From: Citrobacter sp. Res13-Sevr-PEB04-36
Lineage (GTDB): Bacteria > Pseudomonadota > Gammaproteobacteria > Enterobacterales > Enterobacteriaceae
Direction of reading: 5' to 3'
NCBI RefSeq assembly: GCF_015672735.1
Contig: NZ_JADABY010000069.1
Span: 62,001-126,000, forward strand
DNA: 64,000 nucleotides
The translations under genes and the position numbers were made by a program. Positions 18,285 through 27,410 of this stretch are shown here, piece after piece. A model generated the notes under the pieces. The model searched no databases. It saw only the letters and a program-made list of their open reading frames with translations, and was not told where the DNA came from. Each line of letters starts with the position of its first letter. Within the stretch, counting starts at the first letter, position 1.

Positions 18285-19847
18285 TCACCACTTTGGCATA
18301 TCTGGCTTCGCCATCCAGCGTACAAAATCAGCAAGCTTTAACGGGCGACTGATCCAGTATCCCTGGAAAAAATGCACCCCGCGATCGCGTAGCCATCGGG
18401 CCTGCTCCAGCGTTTCGACCCCTTCAGCAACTGTCAGCATATTAAGGCGTCTGGAGAGTGTCAACACGGCATCCAGTACCGGTGACGTTAGCGTCTCTGT
18501 ACCAATGGCATTGATAAACCCGCGATCGATTTTCAGGTAATCGACGGTAAAGCGCTCCAGATAGATAAGTGCGCTATGGCCAGTACCAAAATCATCAATG
18601 GCAATTTCGAATCCGGCAGAATGTAGCCATTCAAATAATTTGGTTGCCTCACGCTGATCGAGCATATCTCGTTCGGTGATTTCCAGCACTACCTGAAAAT
18701 AGTTTGCGGGTAACGCGGTGCTCAGATCCTGAATATCTGCTTTGAAGCTCTCACCATGCAGATGCGAGGGGGCGATGTTGATCCCCAACTTTGCGCTTTC
18801 GGGTAGTACCTTCAGCAGGGTAGGGGCATCACGGGCCACCAGCTTAAAGAGATGCTGCGTCAGTGGCACAATCATTTGCTGTGATTCAGCATAGTGAATA
18901 AAGGCATCTGGCGGGATCTCGCCCGTTGTCGGATGACGCCAGCGTAATAAGACCTCTACACCTTTTACCTCTAGCGTTTGCGTCTCCACGACCGGTTGGT
19001 AGACCACATAAAACTGATTGCGCTTGATGGCGGTCTGAATATCTTTCCCGGGTCGCAAACGGATGTTGTAGATGTAGTACCAGAGCAGTAGGGCAGCAAT
19101 AATTCCGGCCATACATCCCAGCATGATGGCATACCCGATATCAGTATAAGTCCAGTCTTCTGCGTACAGTCGAATGGTTACCGGCAGACCTTCTATCGTT
19201 GCCTGTCGTGCAGAGGAGGCATCCGGAAGGTCAGATACGGGCATCAGGTGAGCTGAGAATGTCGAAATGGCCGTTTTGCCAAAGATGATAGCAATACCGT
19301 CAAAATCATCCTGCCGGGCGGTATAGAGTAGATAAGGCGCCAGATTGATATTCAGTGAGGTAAATATACCGCTGTTAGCAAGTCCTGGATGACGATACCA
19401 AATCATTATCGCCGGCTTATCAGGCACCATAGGCGTACCAGGAAGTAGGGCTACATCAATATCGCGGTGGATATTAATTGACGGTATCAGTACCTGAATA
19501 GGGGTGTTCATGGGGCCGGTTGCGGAAGAGCAGAATGCGATGTTGTCTCTTACCAGTAAAAAAGCCCGCACATTCAGGCTAAAGGCCGCGCTGGACGTCA
19601 GTTTTGTGGCAACCTGCTGGCAACTGTCTGTGACCAGAGGTTGAAGTTCATCTGTCGTGGTTTTAAGTTCTGAGAAGTAACTTTTGATGTAACTCTGGAT
19701 ATCGGAAAGTAACGTGTCGTACTTCACTTCTTGTTTGTGCCAGGAGACGAAAAATTGCAGGGTACTGACGAGTACAGCGACAATGAGCCCCGTCAAAATA
19801 CAGGTGATCAGGATTTTCCGACCAGAAGAAGAGGCACGTTTGAACAT
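18285..19847 (-). CDS. pdeN: PdeN (Rtn) cyclic-di-GMP phosphodiesterase
   Basis: A 520-residue membrane protein. Transmembrane segments near residues 15-32 and 235-255 flank a periplasmic CSS-motif domain (Cys in DSCQQ and FCSSATG), followed by a cytoplasmic EAL domain (GVEVLLRW, ITERDML, DDFGTGHSAL, KIDRGFI, EGVETLEQ). The usual EAL triad reads EVL. Family knowledge: CSS-type PDEs degrade c-di-GMP and are controlled by periplasmic redox state through DsbAB. The metal-binding and catalytic residues appear intact. Confidence 0.94.
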   Translation of the reverse strand: MFKRASSSGRKILITCILTGLIVAVLVSTLQFFVSWHKQEVKYDTLLSDIQSYIKSYFSELKTTTDELQPLVTDSCQQVATKLTSSAAFSLNVRAFLLVRDNIAFCSSATGPMNTPIQVLIPSINIHRDIDVALLPGTPMVPDKPAIMIWYRHPGLANSGIFTSLNINLAPYLLYTARQDDFDGIAIIFGKTAISTFSAHLMPVSDLPDASSARQATIEGLPVTIRLYAEDWTYTDIGYAIMLGCMAGIIAALLLWYYIYNIRLRPGKDIQTAIKRNQFYVVYQPVVETQTLEVKGVEVLLRWRHPTTGEIPPDAFIHYAESQQMIVPLTQHLFKLVARDAPTLLKVLPESAKLGINIAPSHLHGESFKADIQDLSTALPANYFQVVLEITERDMLDQREATKLFEWLHSAGFEIAIDDFGTGHSALIYLERFTVDYLKIDRGFINAIGTETLTSPVLDAVLTLSRRLNMLTVAEGVETLEQARWLRDRGVHFFQGYWISRPLKLADFVRWMAKPDMPKW

Positions 19848-19956
19848 GGTTTTTTATGTTTACCTGAAGTAACCGCTTATTATTAAACCGCTTAATTTGT
19901 AAGACTATAGCCTGGATTGACTCGTATAGTGAGATTTTTCTGTCATACAGGCACAA

Positions 19957-19986
19957 AGCAAAAAGCACCGCCTAAGCAGTGCTTTT
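19957..19986 (-). terminator. mepS terminator
   Basis: On the minus strand AAAAGCAC, short loop, GTGCTTTTTGC: an 8-bp stem followed by a T-run, 44 bp beyond the mepS stop codon. Confidence 0.75.
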
Positions 19987-20029
19987 GATAAGTCTCATCA
20001 GGATAGCCAAGGGATAGCTGCCAAACGAA

Positions 20030-20599
20030 TTAACTGCGGCTCAGGACCCGACGGGCTTCGTTGTAACGCTTTTTCCAGTAAGGCTCGTTCATGCTGGAAA
20101 TGACAACGCCGCTGCTGGTCGAGGCATGTACAAACTGGTTGTTACCGATATAAATACCGACGTGACGGCCCGTAGAGCCCGCACGGAACAGAACCAGATC
20201 GCCGGTGCGCAGATTGGTGCGCGAAACGGATTTACCCGTTTCCTGTTGTTCGTAGGTTGAGCGAGGAAGCTCTAAACCAAACTGTTCACGAAATGTACGC
20301 TGTACAAAGCTTGAACAATCAATTCCTTTCTTGGTGCTGCCGCCAAGGCGGTAACGCACGCCTTTCCAGTCAGCGTATTGATCCATAATTCGAGATTTAA
20401 CATCGATATTACGTACCATACTTTCAAATTCATCCTGAGAGGCTTGCAGTGAAGAGTTATCTCCATTGCCCACAGCATGCGTCTCAGAATGCATATTCTT
20501 GGCGGTGTTCGTTGTGCTACATGCAGAAAGCAGAACCGCAACTGCTATCGCGGGTATGCCCCGCAAGATATATCTCAAAATCGGTTGAGATTTGACCAT
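20030..20599 (-). CDS. mepS: MepS (Spr) murein DD-endopeptidase lipoprotein
   Basis: A 189-residue NlpC/P60 hydrolase with a lipoprotein signal (lipobox LLSAC near residue 26). The catalytic Cys is in GIDCSSFVQ, the His in GRHVGIYIG, and a second His in QFVHAS. It cleaves D-Ala-mDAP crosslinks to allow peptidoglycan growth; in E. coli its level is set by NlpI-Prc proteolysis. It is monocistronic. Confidence 0.96.
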   Translation of the reverse strand: MVKSQPILRYILRGIPAIAVAVLLSACSTTNTAKNMHSETHAVGNGDNSSLQASQDEFESMVRNIDVKSRIMDQYADWKGVRYRLGGSTKKGIDCSSFVQRTFREQFGLELPRSTYEQQETGKSVSRTNLRTGDLVLFRAGSTGRHVGIYIGNNQFVHASTSSGVVISSMNEPYWKKRYNEARRVLSRS

Positions 20600-20962
20600 G
20601 TTGTTTGTTTTCCCTTGAAGTCCTTAACGATAAATATCGTTATAAAAAATGCCAAACGTGACGAGACTAATTACCCACGCACGATGAGACAATTCTTTAT
20701 GGTCAAATCTGTGGCAGAACGCACAAATTTATTCGTAAAGAGAATAATTATCCCGCGAGGCAAAACGAGTTCGAGGTTACCCGATCGCTACAGTCATTGC
20801 GAGTGATTTTATGTGATTTCTTATAAGAAAAATTGATACAGAAAGTGAATAAACGGCATTGGCTAAATTAAGAACAAAAAGGCTGAAAAACATGCAATTC
20901 ATTCATTTTAAACATGAATAAGATGACAGGGGAATGACAGTTTTAATGATAGCTCACCGACA
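20600..20962. other. Gene-free region upstream of mepS
   Basis: AT-rich spacer between lpxT and mepS, both on the minus strand. It should hold the mepS promoter and 5' UTR. I see no ORF with a credible start and no recognisable operator or RNA. Confidence 0.5.
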
Positions 20963-21000
20963 AACATCATCAGGGAACCAGAAGTATTCCTGATGATGTT
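20963..21000. terminator. Stem-loop downstream of lpxT
   Basis: Perfect 12-bp arms AACATCATCAGG and CCTGATGATGTT around a 14-base loop, 13 bp after the lpxT stop on the minus strand. Only a short T-run follows, so termination may be partial. Confidence 0.5.
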
Positions 21001-21012
21001 AATTACTCTGCG

Positions 21013-21726
21013 TTATTTGTTTAAAAAATGTTTGTTTTTACCAGGGAGATAATTCGTAAACAGAGTGACCAGTCGGTCGCTTAATGGCGTCATTAGCCAC
21101 CAGGGCAGGCCAATCAATACCACGGTCATTGAACCCACCACGATATCGGTAAGCCAGTGAGCGCCAATCATTACGCGCGGGAAGGCAAAAACCACAGCGA
21201 TAATAAGGCCGATTAATCCTGCGACTTTTCCGAAATAACGCAGCATAAATGCGGAAAAAATAAGCAACATCATGCCGTGATCGCCCGGGAAGCTGTCTTT
21301 TGACGCATCTTTGGTCGGAATATGCAGCAGCTCGCTGACACGATGAATATTATCCAGCATCAACGTCGGGCTGGCGCGTTTAACTGGAATAAGCGCCTGG
21401 CCTAGCTGATTTAATACCACTGCCGTGAGCAGCATAACCAGGCCAATCGCAATGATACGACGGCGACCTTGTGGGGTTTCTTTGCGCCAAAAGCTCAGCA
21501 TCAGGGCACCCATCGCCAGCAGCGAACAACCGTCGAACGCCCGGTTGTTAGTTATCGCCACGACCCACAGGAACAGCGGGCTCTCCACCAGTTTCTGGTT
21601 GAAGAAATGGAAAACGCCAAAATCAATTGAATACCAGAAACCATGTCCGGCTGGAATATACCATGACAGAAACAGCGCCAGACCTGCGATATTAAGCAGG
21701 AGAATAAAAGGGTATCGGGTTTTCAT
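21013..21726 (-). CDS. lpxT: LpxT (YeiU) Kdo2-lipid A phosphotransferase
   Basis: A 237-residue inner-membrane protein of the PAP2 superfamily with about six hydrophobic segments. The acid-phosphatase motifs are visible as KRASPT, SFPGDHGMM and RVMIGAHWLTDIV. It transfers phosphate from undecaprenyl pyrophosphate to lipid A position 1 on the periplasmic face. It sits 33 bp downstream of yeiR on the same strand. Confidence 0.94.
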   Translation of the reverse strand: MKTRYPFILLLNIAGLALFLSWYIPAGHGFWYSIDFGVFHFFNQKLVESPLFLWVVAITNNRAFDGCSLLAMGALMLSFWRKETPQGRRRIIAIGLVMLLTAVVLNQLGQALIPVKRASPTLMLDNIHRVSELLHIPTKDASKDSFPGDHGMMLLIFSAFMLRYFGKVAGLIGLIIAVVFAFPRVMIGAHWLTDIVVGSMTVVLIGLPWWLMTPLSDRLVTLFTNYLPGKNKHFLNK

Positions 21727-21759
21727 TGTCGTTCACCATTGCCAAAATCGCAGGCAACC

Positions 21760-22746
21760 TTACGCGTTAGCGTCTAAACGAAGCTTCAACAATGCACCCT
21801 GTAACGCGTTCCAGTCAGTCTCGGTGTCTGAGATAAGTTCAATACGGCTGTCCGGTGGCGCGACATTTTGGGTTTCTATGTGCCAGTCATCGCCCTGACG
21901 ATTGATACGCACTAATCCCTCTTTAATCCGCATGATGCCTTTTACGCGACCAACCGGCGCGAGACGCGACCATTCCAGCAGGCCGATGGTATCGAACACG
22001 GTGTCCGCATCGAAAATCCAGCCGCAGGCCTGATGCCCCTGACCGCTGTTCAGGCTGCGACGCCAACGCTGCTGCGTCGGTAGACTTAGTGCCGCCAGCC
22101 CTTTTTTGTCAGCATGCTGATGGGCGTGTTCCGCACTTGCGGGCAGCGCTGCCACATTTATCCGCGGTAAATCCAGTAACTGCCCGTCAATGTGTCCGTG
22201 ATCGGCATGAACCAACTGGCGGTTACCGCCGTAGTGTTGCCACCAGGTCTGCAGGGCATGTTCACTTTCTGTTGTGGCACGATCGACTTTATTGGCGACG
22301 ATAACGTCGGCGGCGGCCAGCTGATCGCGGAAATTCTCATTGGCTACGCTTTTTTCATCCAGCAGTAGACGAGGGTCAAGAATACAGAGCGTGGCGCGCA
22401 GATCGATCCACGGTTCGTACACCGGCGCGGTGAGCAAATCCAGAATCTGTTTGGGATGTCCGAGACCGGTAGGTTCGATCAGTAACCGATCCGGTTTGCC
22501 CTGGCGTAGTAGCGTGTTAAGGCCCACCTGCATTGGCAAACCGTTAACACAACACATACAGCCACCAGGGATCTCCTTTAGCAATGCGCCGCTGTCTGCC
22601 AGTAGGGCGCCGTCAATACCCACTTCACCGAACTCATTGACCAGCACGGCCCACTTTTCTGCAGGGTCTTTGTTGGCGAGCAAATGAAGAATAGAGGTGG
22701 TTTTGCCACTGCCGAGAAAACCGGTGATGAGGTTGGTTTTGGTCAC
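21760..22746 (-). CDS. yeiR: YeiR, COG0523-family zinc-binding GTPase
   Basis: A 328-residue G3E GTPase: Walker A GFLGSGKT near residue 9, the metal motif GGCMCC, IEPTGLGHP, the G-domain NKVD block, a His-rich linker (SAEHAHQHADKK) and a C-terminal CobW domain. Family knowledge: such proteins act in zinc homeostasis or metal insertion. I chose the GTG at 22746 because TGGAG lies 8 bases upstream and the length then equals E. coli YeiR; the frame extends to 22788. lpxT is downstream. Confidence 0.94.
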   Translation of the reverse strand: MTKTNLITGFLGSGKTTSILHLLANKDPAEKWAVLVNEFGEVGIDGALLADSGALLKEIPGGCMCCVNGLPMQVGLNTLLRQGKPDRLLIEPTGLGHPKQILDLLTAPVYEPWIDLRATLCILDPRLLLDEKSVANENFRDQLAAADVIVANKVDRATTESEHALQTWWQHYGGNRQLVHADHGHIDGQLLDLPRINVAALPASAEHAHQHADKKGLAALSLPTQQRWRRSLNSGQGHQACGWIFDADTVFDTIGLLEWSRLAPVGRVKGIMRIKEGLVRINRQGDDWHIETQNVAPPDSRIELISDTETDWNALQGALLKLRLDANA

Positions 22747-22824
22747 GTTTGCTCCAGAATCATAAAATGCCTTTATAGCGTTTATCAATCCTGGCGAAAA
22801 AAGGACAAAAAGAGAAGGGCAGAG

Positions 22825-22850
22825 AGGACGAAGGTACGCTTCGTCCTGTT
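22825..22850. terminator. Terminator of yeiQ
   Basis: AGGACGAAG-GTACG-CTTCGTCCT, a 9-bp stem 17 bp after the yeiQ stop. On the minus strand it is followed by a pyrimidine-rich stretch ending in TTTTTG. Confidence 0.6.
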
Positions 22851-22865
22851 TAATGGCAGAAATTG

Positions 22866-24332
22866 TTAATTTTTTAACATCTGTATGACGGCCTGATGCG
22901 CGCCGAATTGCGCAATATTCTGCCAGGCCTGCTCGATGGCCTCGACGAATTGCGGATTCTGCACCAGGTCGGGGGCAAAAATCTCGCGCAGGGAAAGCAG
23001 TGCGGTAACGCGCTCTGATTGCGTACTGTGCGCGACAAGCGCGCGGATCTTATCACTCATCGGATCGCGTACATCAATGGCTGCGCCTGCGTCATCGACG
23101 CCGCTCACGTAGCGCATCCATCCCGCAATGCCGAGCGCCAGCAGAGGCCAGGCCGTTTGCTGCGATAAATGCACGCGGATCCCTTCCAGCATGCGCTGAG
23201 GTAATTTTTGGCTGCCGTCCATCGCGATCTGCCAGGTCTTATGCTTCAGCGCGGGATTGGCAAAACGTTCCAACAGGCTTTCGGCATACTGGTTTACATC
23301 GACGTCAGTGATACACAGCGTGGGGGCTTGCTCCGCCATCATCAGGCGGTAAGCCGCCTCACGAAAGGCGCTGTCCTGCATGCAATCGCTGATGTGTTGA
23401 AACCCGGCCAGATAGCCAAGGTAGGCCAGAAACGAGTGACTGCCGTTCAGCATTCGCAGTTTCATCTGTTCCCACGGCAGCACGTCATCGACCATCTGGA
23501 CACCCGCGGTTTCCCACTGTGGGCGACCGGCGACAAAATTGTCTTCAATTACCCACTGGATAAACGGCTCGCAGCTGATGCTACAAGGGTCGCTTACGCC
23601 CAGCTCTTGAGCTATTTCTTCCAGTGACTCTTCAGTCGCGGCAGGGACAATTCTGTCGACCATGGTGCCCGGAAAACTGACCTGCTCTTGTATCCACTCC
23701 GCCAGCTCGGGCGAACGTTTTTGTGCCATGCCCAGAATCGCGTTTTTCACCACATGACCGTTGTCAGGAATGTTATCACACGAGAGTACGGTAAACGGCG
23801 GCAACCCGCGTTCACGTCGGCGATGCAGGGCTTCGACAATAATGCCCGGTGCTGAGTGTGGTTCATCTGGTGATTGCAAATCATGAACGATGCGCGGATT
23901 GGTGAGATCAAGTGACCCTGTGGACGGATCAATGCAGTAGCCTTTTTCCGTGATGGTTAACGACACAATCGCCACTTGCGGTTCACAGAATTTTTCAATA
24001 ATGGCTGCCAGCGAATCCAGCGTGGCGTTCAGGCACTCATTAACGGCACCGACCACAACCGGTTGATTACCGTCAGCGCCTTTTTCTAACACGGTATACA
24101 GGTGATCCTGCTCGCGAAGCTGGCGCATTAGCCGATCGCCGCTGAACAGACTGATCTCACAAATCCCCCAGTCTCCTCCCTGCATATTGAGCACCCGATC
24201 GGTTAATAATGCTTGATGCGCGCGGTGAAAAGCACCGAAACCAAAATGCACGATTCGAGATTTTAACTTTTGGCGATCGTACTGCGGTATCTGTACGTTT
24301 TTTGGGAGTGAAGCCGAGGCAATAGTCTTCAT
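22866..24332 (-). CDS. yeiQ: YeiQ, mannitol dehydrogenase-family (fructuronate reductase-like) oxidoreductase
   Basis: A 488-residue NAD-dependent polyol/uronate oxidoreductase with an N-terminal Rossmann domain (VHFGFGAFHRAHQ), SCDNIPDNGHV, the catalytic region VDRIVPA and KLRMLNGSHSFLAYLG. Close to E. coli YeiQ and related to UxuB, which reduces D-fructuronate to D-mannonate. The start at 24332 (MKTIASASLP) gives E. coli length. Here it is divergent from a uxuA-like gene, whose product would use mannonate; this context supports a uronate role. Confidence 0.93.
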   Translation of the reverse strand: MKTIASASLPKNVQIPQYDRQKLKSRIVHFGFGAFHRAHQALLTDRVLNMQGGDWGICEISLFSGDRLMRQLREQDHLYTVLEKGADGNQPVVVGAVNECLNATLDSLAAIIEKFCEPQVAIVSLTITEKGYCIDPSTGSLDLTNPRIVHDLQSPDEPHSAPGIIVEALHRRRERGLPPFTVLSCDNIPDNGHVVKNAILGMAQKRSPELAEWIQEQVSFPGTMVDRIVPAATEESLEEIAQELGVSDPCSISCEPFIQWVIEDNFVAGRPQWETAGVQMVDDVLPWEQMKLRMLNGSHSFLAYLGYLAGFQHISDCMQDSAFREAAYRLMMAEQAPTLCITDVDVNQYAESLLERFANPALKHKTWQIAMDGSQKLPQRMLEGIRVHLSQQTAWPLLALGIAGWMRYVSGVDDAGAAIDVRDPMSDKIRALVAHSTQSERVTALLSLREIFAPDLVQNPQFVEAIEQAWQNIAQFGAHQAVIQMLKN

Positions 24333-24393
24333 TAAATACACCTGATTAACCATTAATTAACAATGGCAGTATAAAGTTATATGACAACAAGTT

Positions 24394-24412
24394 AAATTGG
24401 TGTGCCTCATTT
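24394..24412. promoter_or_regulatory. UxuR/ExuR-like operator 1 in yeiQ-uxuA intergenic region
   Basis: AAATTGGTGTGCCTCATTT resembles the ExuR/UxuR palindrome AAATTGGTATACCAATTT; the left half is nearly perfect, the right half weak. Position between divergent uronate genes supports it. Confidence 0.35.
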
Positions 24413-24422
24413 ATCCGGGGAA

Positions 24423-24438
24423 TGTGAGCTTGATCAAT
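24423..24438. promoter_or_regulatory. CRP site between yeiQ and uxuA
   Basis: TGTGAGCTTGATCAAT has a perfect left half TGTGA and TCA at the right spacing. It lies midway between the divergent genes and predicts catabolite control. Confidence 0.45.
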
Positions 24439-24502
24439 CAATCATCGGCGTTTTGTTGATCGTCCAGCGGATGCCTGTATGGTAGTCGCCATGAAGGCAA
24501 TC

Positions 24503-24521
24503 TAATTTGGTATAACAACTT
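24503..24521. promoter_or_regulatory. UxuR/ExuR-like operator 2 before uxuA
   Basis: TAATTTGGTATAACAACTT contains TTGGTAT and CAA in the register of the ExuR/UxuR palindrome. It is 14 bp before the uxuA start, where binding would block transcription or translation initiation. Confidence 0.35.
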
Positions 24522-24534
24522 GTGAGGTGAAGCA

Positions 24535-25725
24535 ATGGAACAAACCTGGCGTTGGTACGGACCGAACGATCCGGTATCGCTTGATGATGTGCGTCAGGCT
24601 GGCGCAACCGGTGTTGTGACCGCCTTGCACCACATTCCCAACGGTGAAGTGTGGCCTGTTGATGAGATTCAAAAACGCCAGGCTATTCTGGCTGAAAAGG
24701 GGCTGACCTGGTCGGTGGTGGAAAGTATTCCTGTTCACGAAGACATCAAAACCCAGTCCGGACAGTATCAAACGTGGATCGCCAATTATCAGCAAAGTCT
24801 GCGCAATCTGGCGACCTGCGGTATTGATACCGTGTGCTATAACTTCATGCCGATCCTCGACTGGACGCGCACTGACCTCGAATATCAGCTCCCGGACGGC
24901 TCTAAGGCGCTGCGTTTTGATCAAATTGCCTTTGCGGCCTTCGAGCTGCACATCCTGCAGCGCCCCGGCGCGAAGGCGGATTACACTGCAGAAGAACAGC
25001 GTCAGGCGCTGGACTATTTCAATGCTATGAGCGAAGCCGACGTAGAGAAGCTGACCCGTAATATTATCGCCGGTCTGCCGGGTGCAGAAGAAGGTTATAC
25101 GCTGGACAAGTTTCGTGCGCGCCTGGCGGAATATGACGGTATCAGTAAAGATGATCTGCGTAACAATATGGCCGTATTCCTGCACGCGATTGTGCCGGTA
25201 GCTGAAGAAGTCGGCGTACGTCTGGCTGTGCATCCTGACGATCCACCGCGCCCGATCCTCGGCTTGCCGCGTATCGTTTCCACTATTGAAGATATGCAGT
25301 GGCTGAAAGAAACGGTAGACAGCATTTATAACGGCTTCACTATGTGTACCGGTTCATACGGCGTGCGTGCGGATAACGATCTGGTGAAAATGATTGAAAC
25401 CTTTGGCGATCGTATTCATTTTACGCATTTACGTTCAACGTGCCGTGAAGATAACCCGAAAACCTTCCATGAAGGCGCCCACCTGCAGGGCGATGTGGAC
25501 ATGGTCTCGGTGGTGGCGGCGATCCTGCGTGAAGAACAGCGTCGTAAGAGGGCGGGCGATCTGCGTCCTATCCCGATGCGTCCGGATCATGGGCATCAGA
25601 TGCTTGACGATCTGCACAAGAAAACCAACCCGGGTTACTCCGCAATTGGTCGTTTGAAAGGGCTGGCTGAAGTTCGTGGTGTTGAGCTGGCGCTGAAACA
25701 AACGCAGTTCCGCGATTTGCTGTAA
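24535..25725 (+). CDS. uxuA: Mannonate dehydratase (UxuA)
   Basis: A 396-residue enzyme highly similar to E. coli Uxu[21 protein letters not shown] start, VCYNFMPVLDW-like block (FMPILDWTR), [36 protein letters not shown] and [12 protein letters not shown], the His/Asp/Cys set that holds the metal. It converts D-mannonate to 2-keto-3-deoxy-D-gluconate. TGAGGTGA precedes the ATG. In E. coli uxuA sits with uxuB elsewhere; here it pairs with yeiQ, so it may be a second copy or a relocated one. Confidence 0.93.
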   Translation: MEQTWRWYGPNDPVSLDDVRQAGATGVVTALHHIPNGEVWPVDEIQKRQAILAEKGLTWSVVESIPVHEDIKTQSGQYQTWIANYQQSLRNLATCGIDTVCYNFMPILDWTRTDLEYQLPDGSKALRFDQIAFAAFELHILQRPGAKADYTAEEQRQALDYFNAMSEADVEKLTRNIIAGLPGAEEGYTLDKFRARLAEYDGISKDDLRNNMAVFLHAIVPVAEEVGVRLAVHPDDPPRPILGLPRIVSTIEDMQWLKETVDSIYNGFTMCTGSYGVRADNDLVKMIETFGDRIHFTHLRSTCREDNPKTFHEGAHLQGDVDMVSVVAAILREEQRRKRAGDLRPIPMRPDHGHQMLDDLHKKTNPGYSAIGRLKGLAEVRGVELALKQTQFRDLL

Positions 25726-25732
25726 TGGCGTA

Positions 25733-25765
25733 AACAGGGATTGGGCGAGCGGCTCGATCCCTGTT
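25733..25765. terminator. Stem-loop between convergent uxuA and MocR gene
   Basis: AACAGGGAT at 25733-25741 pairs with ATCCCTGTT at 25757-25765, with an inner CGAG/CTCG stem. It starts 8 bp after uxuA and 7 bp from the MocR stop. No long T-run. Confidence 0.5.
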
Positions 25766-25771
25766 CAGCCA

Positions 25772-27244
25772 TCAGGGCTGAATTAACGCCTGCTCCAGCA
25801 CTCTCAGCACTCTATTGATCTGCGGTAACTGTAACCCGCCAAAACCGAAAAACATCACCGCGTCGCTGTTCTCCTTACGCCAGATTTCTTCTGAACCGTT
25901 CTCAATATCCTGTAGCGTATCAAAGCGAACACCAGCCTGTAGACAGCGCTGTTGCAGCGTGGCGATGACATCAGGCGCGCGATCAATGCGTAAAGACAGG
26001 TGCAGGCCTGCCGTTGCACCGTCGATTTTGCCGTCGGGGAACAACGCGGAAAGGCCGTCCCGCAAAAGTACGAGACGCGCCGCGTAACTGCAGGCCAGTT
26101 TGCCGAGGTGGGTATAAAAGATCTGATTCTGCATTAATTCAGCGAGAAACTGCTGCAATAACCACTGACTGCCGTTGTTGTTTAACGCTTTCATATTCTG
26201 CACTGCCGGGAGCAGTTCATCCGGGCAAATGAGATAGCCAAGACGCGCCCCCGGCCCCAGTGTTTTTGAGAATGTCCCCATATAGATAACCCGGTCGTGA
26301 TAATCCATGGCTTTCAGCGCGGGAAGGGGATTCTCGCCATAAGTAAAAACGGCATCATAATCATCTTCGATAATGTAAGCCCCGACACGCTGCGCCCACG
26401 TCAGCAATGACAGACGCCGATCCAGTGAAAGCACACTTCCCATTGGATATTGATGTGCGGGTGTCACGTAACAAAGCTGAGTTGCATATTCGGGTAATTT
26501 ATCCGTACACAGGCCCTGGTTATCCACAGCGATTGGGGTAATGTCGGCACCATAATAATTAAAAAGATGCCACGCGCCAGAATAACAAGGGGCTTCGGTC
26601 ACAACATGACATTTTTTTTCCTGACATGCCGCATGATGAATAATAAATATCTGGCTGAGCAGCGATAACCCTTCCTGAATTCCGTTGGTAATGATGATGT
26701 TCTCAGCTCGGGTATTAATCCCACGGGATAAATTAAGGTATCTGACCATTTGCTCACGCAATGAAAATAATCCATTTGGTGAATGATATCGGGTAAATAA
26801 TTGTTCTTTAAATACGCTGGGGGCGTTATTCCACTTTCGCCAACTTGACCAGGGGAAGGCGTTGGGATCGGGGACGCCCATCCGACAATAAAAATCTCGT
26901 CCCATCTCGCCATAGACATCGGTGGAAACACCGGCAGGCTCAGGTTTTACCGGAGGAGAACCCAGCGCTTCGGGTAAGTGTGCCGGGGGCATGCGTACCG
27001 GCGTGGTGAATATGACTTCATAGCCGATACCCTGTCGGCTCTTGATAAACCCTGCCGCCATCAGCTTTTCATATGCCATCACGACCGTGATTTTAGCCAC
27101 ATTCAACACCTGCGACTGCTCGCGAATAGAGGGAAGTTTGTCCCCACACAGCAAATCACCCTGCTGAATAGCCTGGAAATAAAATTGAAAGATCTGCAAT
27201 TGCAGTGGGGTACGGCTTTCTCTGTTGAGAAACAGTTTCAGCAT
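25772..27244 (-). CDS. MocR-type (GntR-HTH plus aminotransferase-fold) regulator
   Basis: A 490-residue fusion. Residues about 10-80 form a GntR winged helix (DKLPSIREQSQVLNVAKITV and GFIKSRQGIGYEV). Residues about 125-490 form a fold-type I aminotransferase domain; the PLP lysine is in GTFSKTLGPGARLGYL, and ITNGIQEGLSL and EDDYDAVF are the usual cofactor-site blocks. Family knowledge: MocR proteins sense PLP-linked amino or amine ligands and usually control a divergent gene. Here that neighbour is the torC-like operon, so I infer control of it, possibly together with uxuA. Target and ligand are unknown. Confidence 0.85.
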   Translation of the reverse strand: MLKLFLNRESRTPLQLQIFQFYFQAIQQGDLLCGDKLPSIREQSQVLNVAKITVVMAYEKLMAAGFIKSRQGIGYEVIFTTPVRMPPAHLPEALGSPPVKPEPAGVSTDVYGEMGRDFYCRMGVPDPNAFPWSSWRKWNNAPSVFKEQLFTRYHSPNGLFSLREQMVRYLNLSRGINTRAENIIITNGIQEGLSLLSQIFIIHHAACQEKKCHVVTEAPCYSGAWHLFNYYGADITPIAVDNQGLCTDKLPEYATQLCYVTPAHQYPMGSVLSLDRRLSLLTWAQRVGAYIIEDDYDAVFTYGENPLPALKAMDYHDRVIYMGTFSKTLGPGARLGYLICPDELLPAVQNMKALNNNGSQWLLQQFLAELMQNQIFYTHLGKLACSYAARLVLLRDGLSALFPDGKIDGATAGLHLSLRIDRAPDVIATLQQRCLQAGVRFDTLQDIENGSEEIWRKENSDAVMFFGFGGLQLPQINRVLRVLEQALIQP

Positions 27245-27326
27245 GAGAAATTCCTTATTAAAACGATAGCGACATATTACGAGCTTCTGTTTTTAACTAT
27301 TTTGACTCGCCTCATAGAGTGAACGC

Positions 27327-27336
27327 TGTTCCTATA
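27327..27336 (+). promoter_or_regulatory. TorR-box-like decamer upstream of torC-like gene
   Basis: CTGTTCCTAT differs by one base from the TorR box CTGTTCATAT and lies in the intergenic region between the MocR gene and the torC-like gene. It is also one arm of GAAC-GCT-GTTC, a short dyad, so it could instead belong to a MocR operator. A single decamer occurs easily by chance. Confidence 0.25.
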
Positions 27337-27410
27337 CTCTGCTGCTGCTGTCTCTATTCTCCTTTTTTAATATCCCTTAGCGTGTCGCTATTAAAATAAT
27401 GGAGGCAAGT

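Noticed and set aside
27342..27351. GCTGCTGCTG triplet run before the torC-like gene
   Set aside because: Too short to be a functional microsatellite and common by chance in this base composition.
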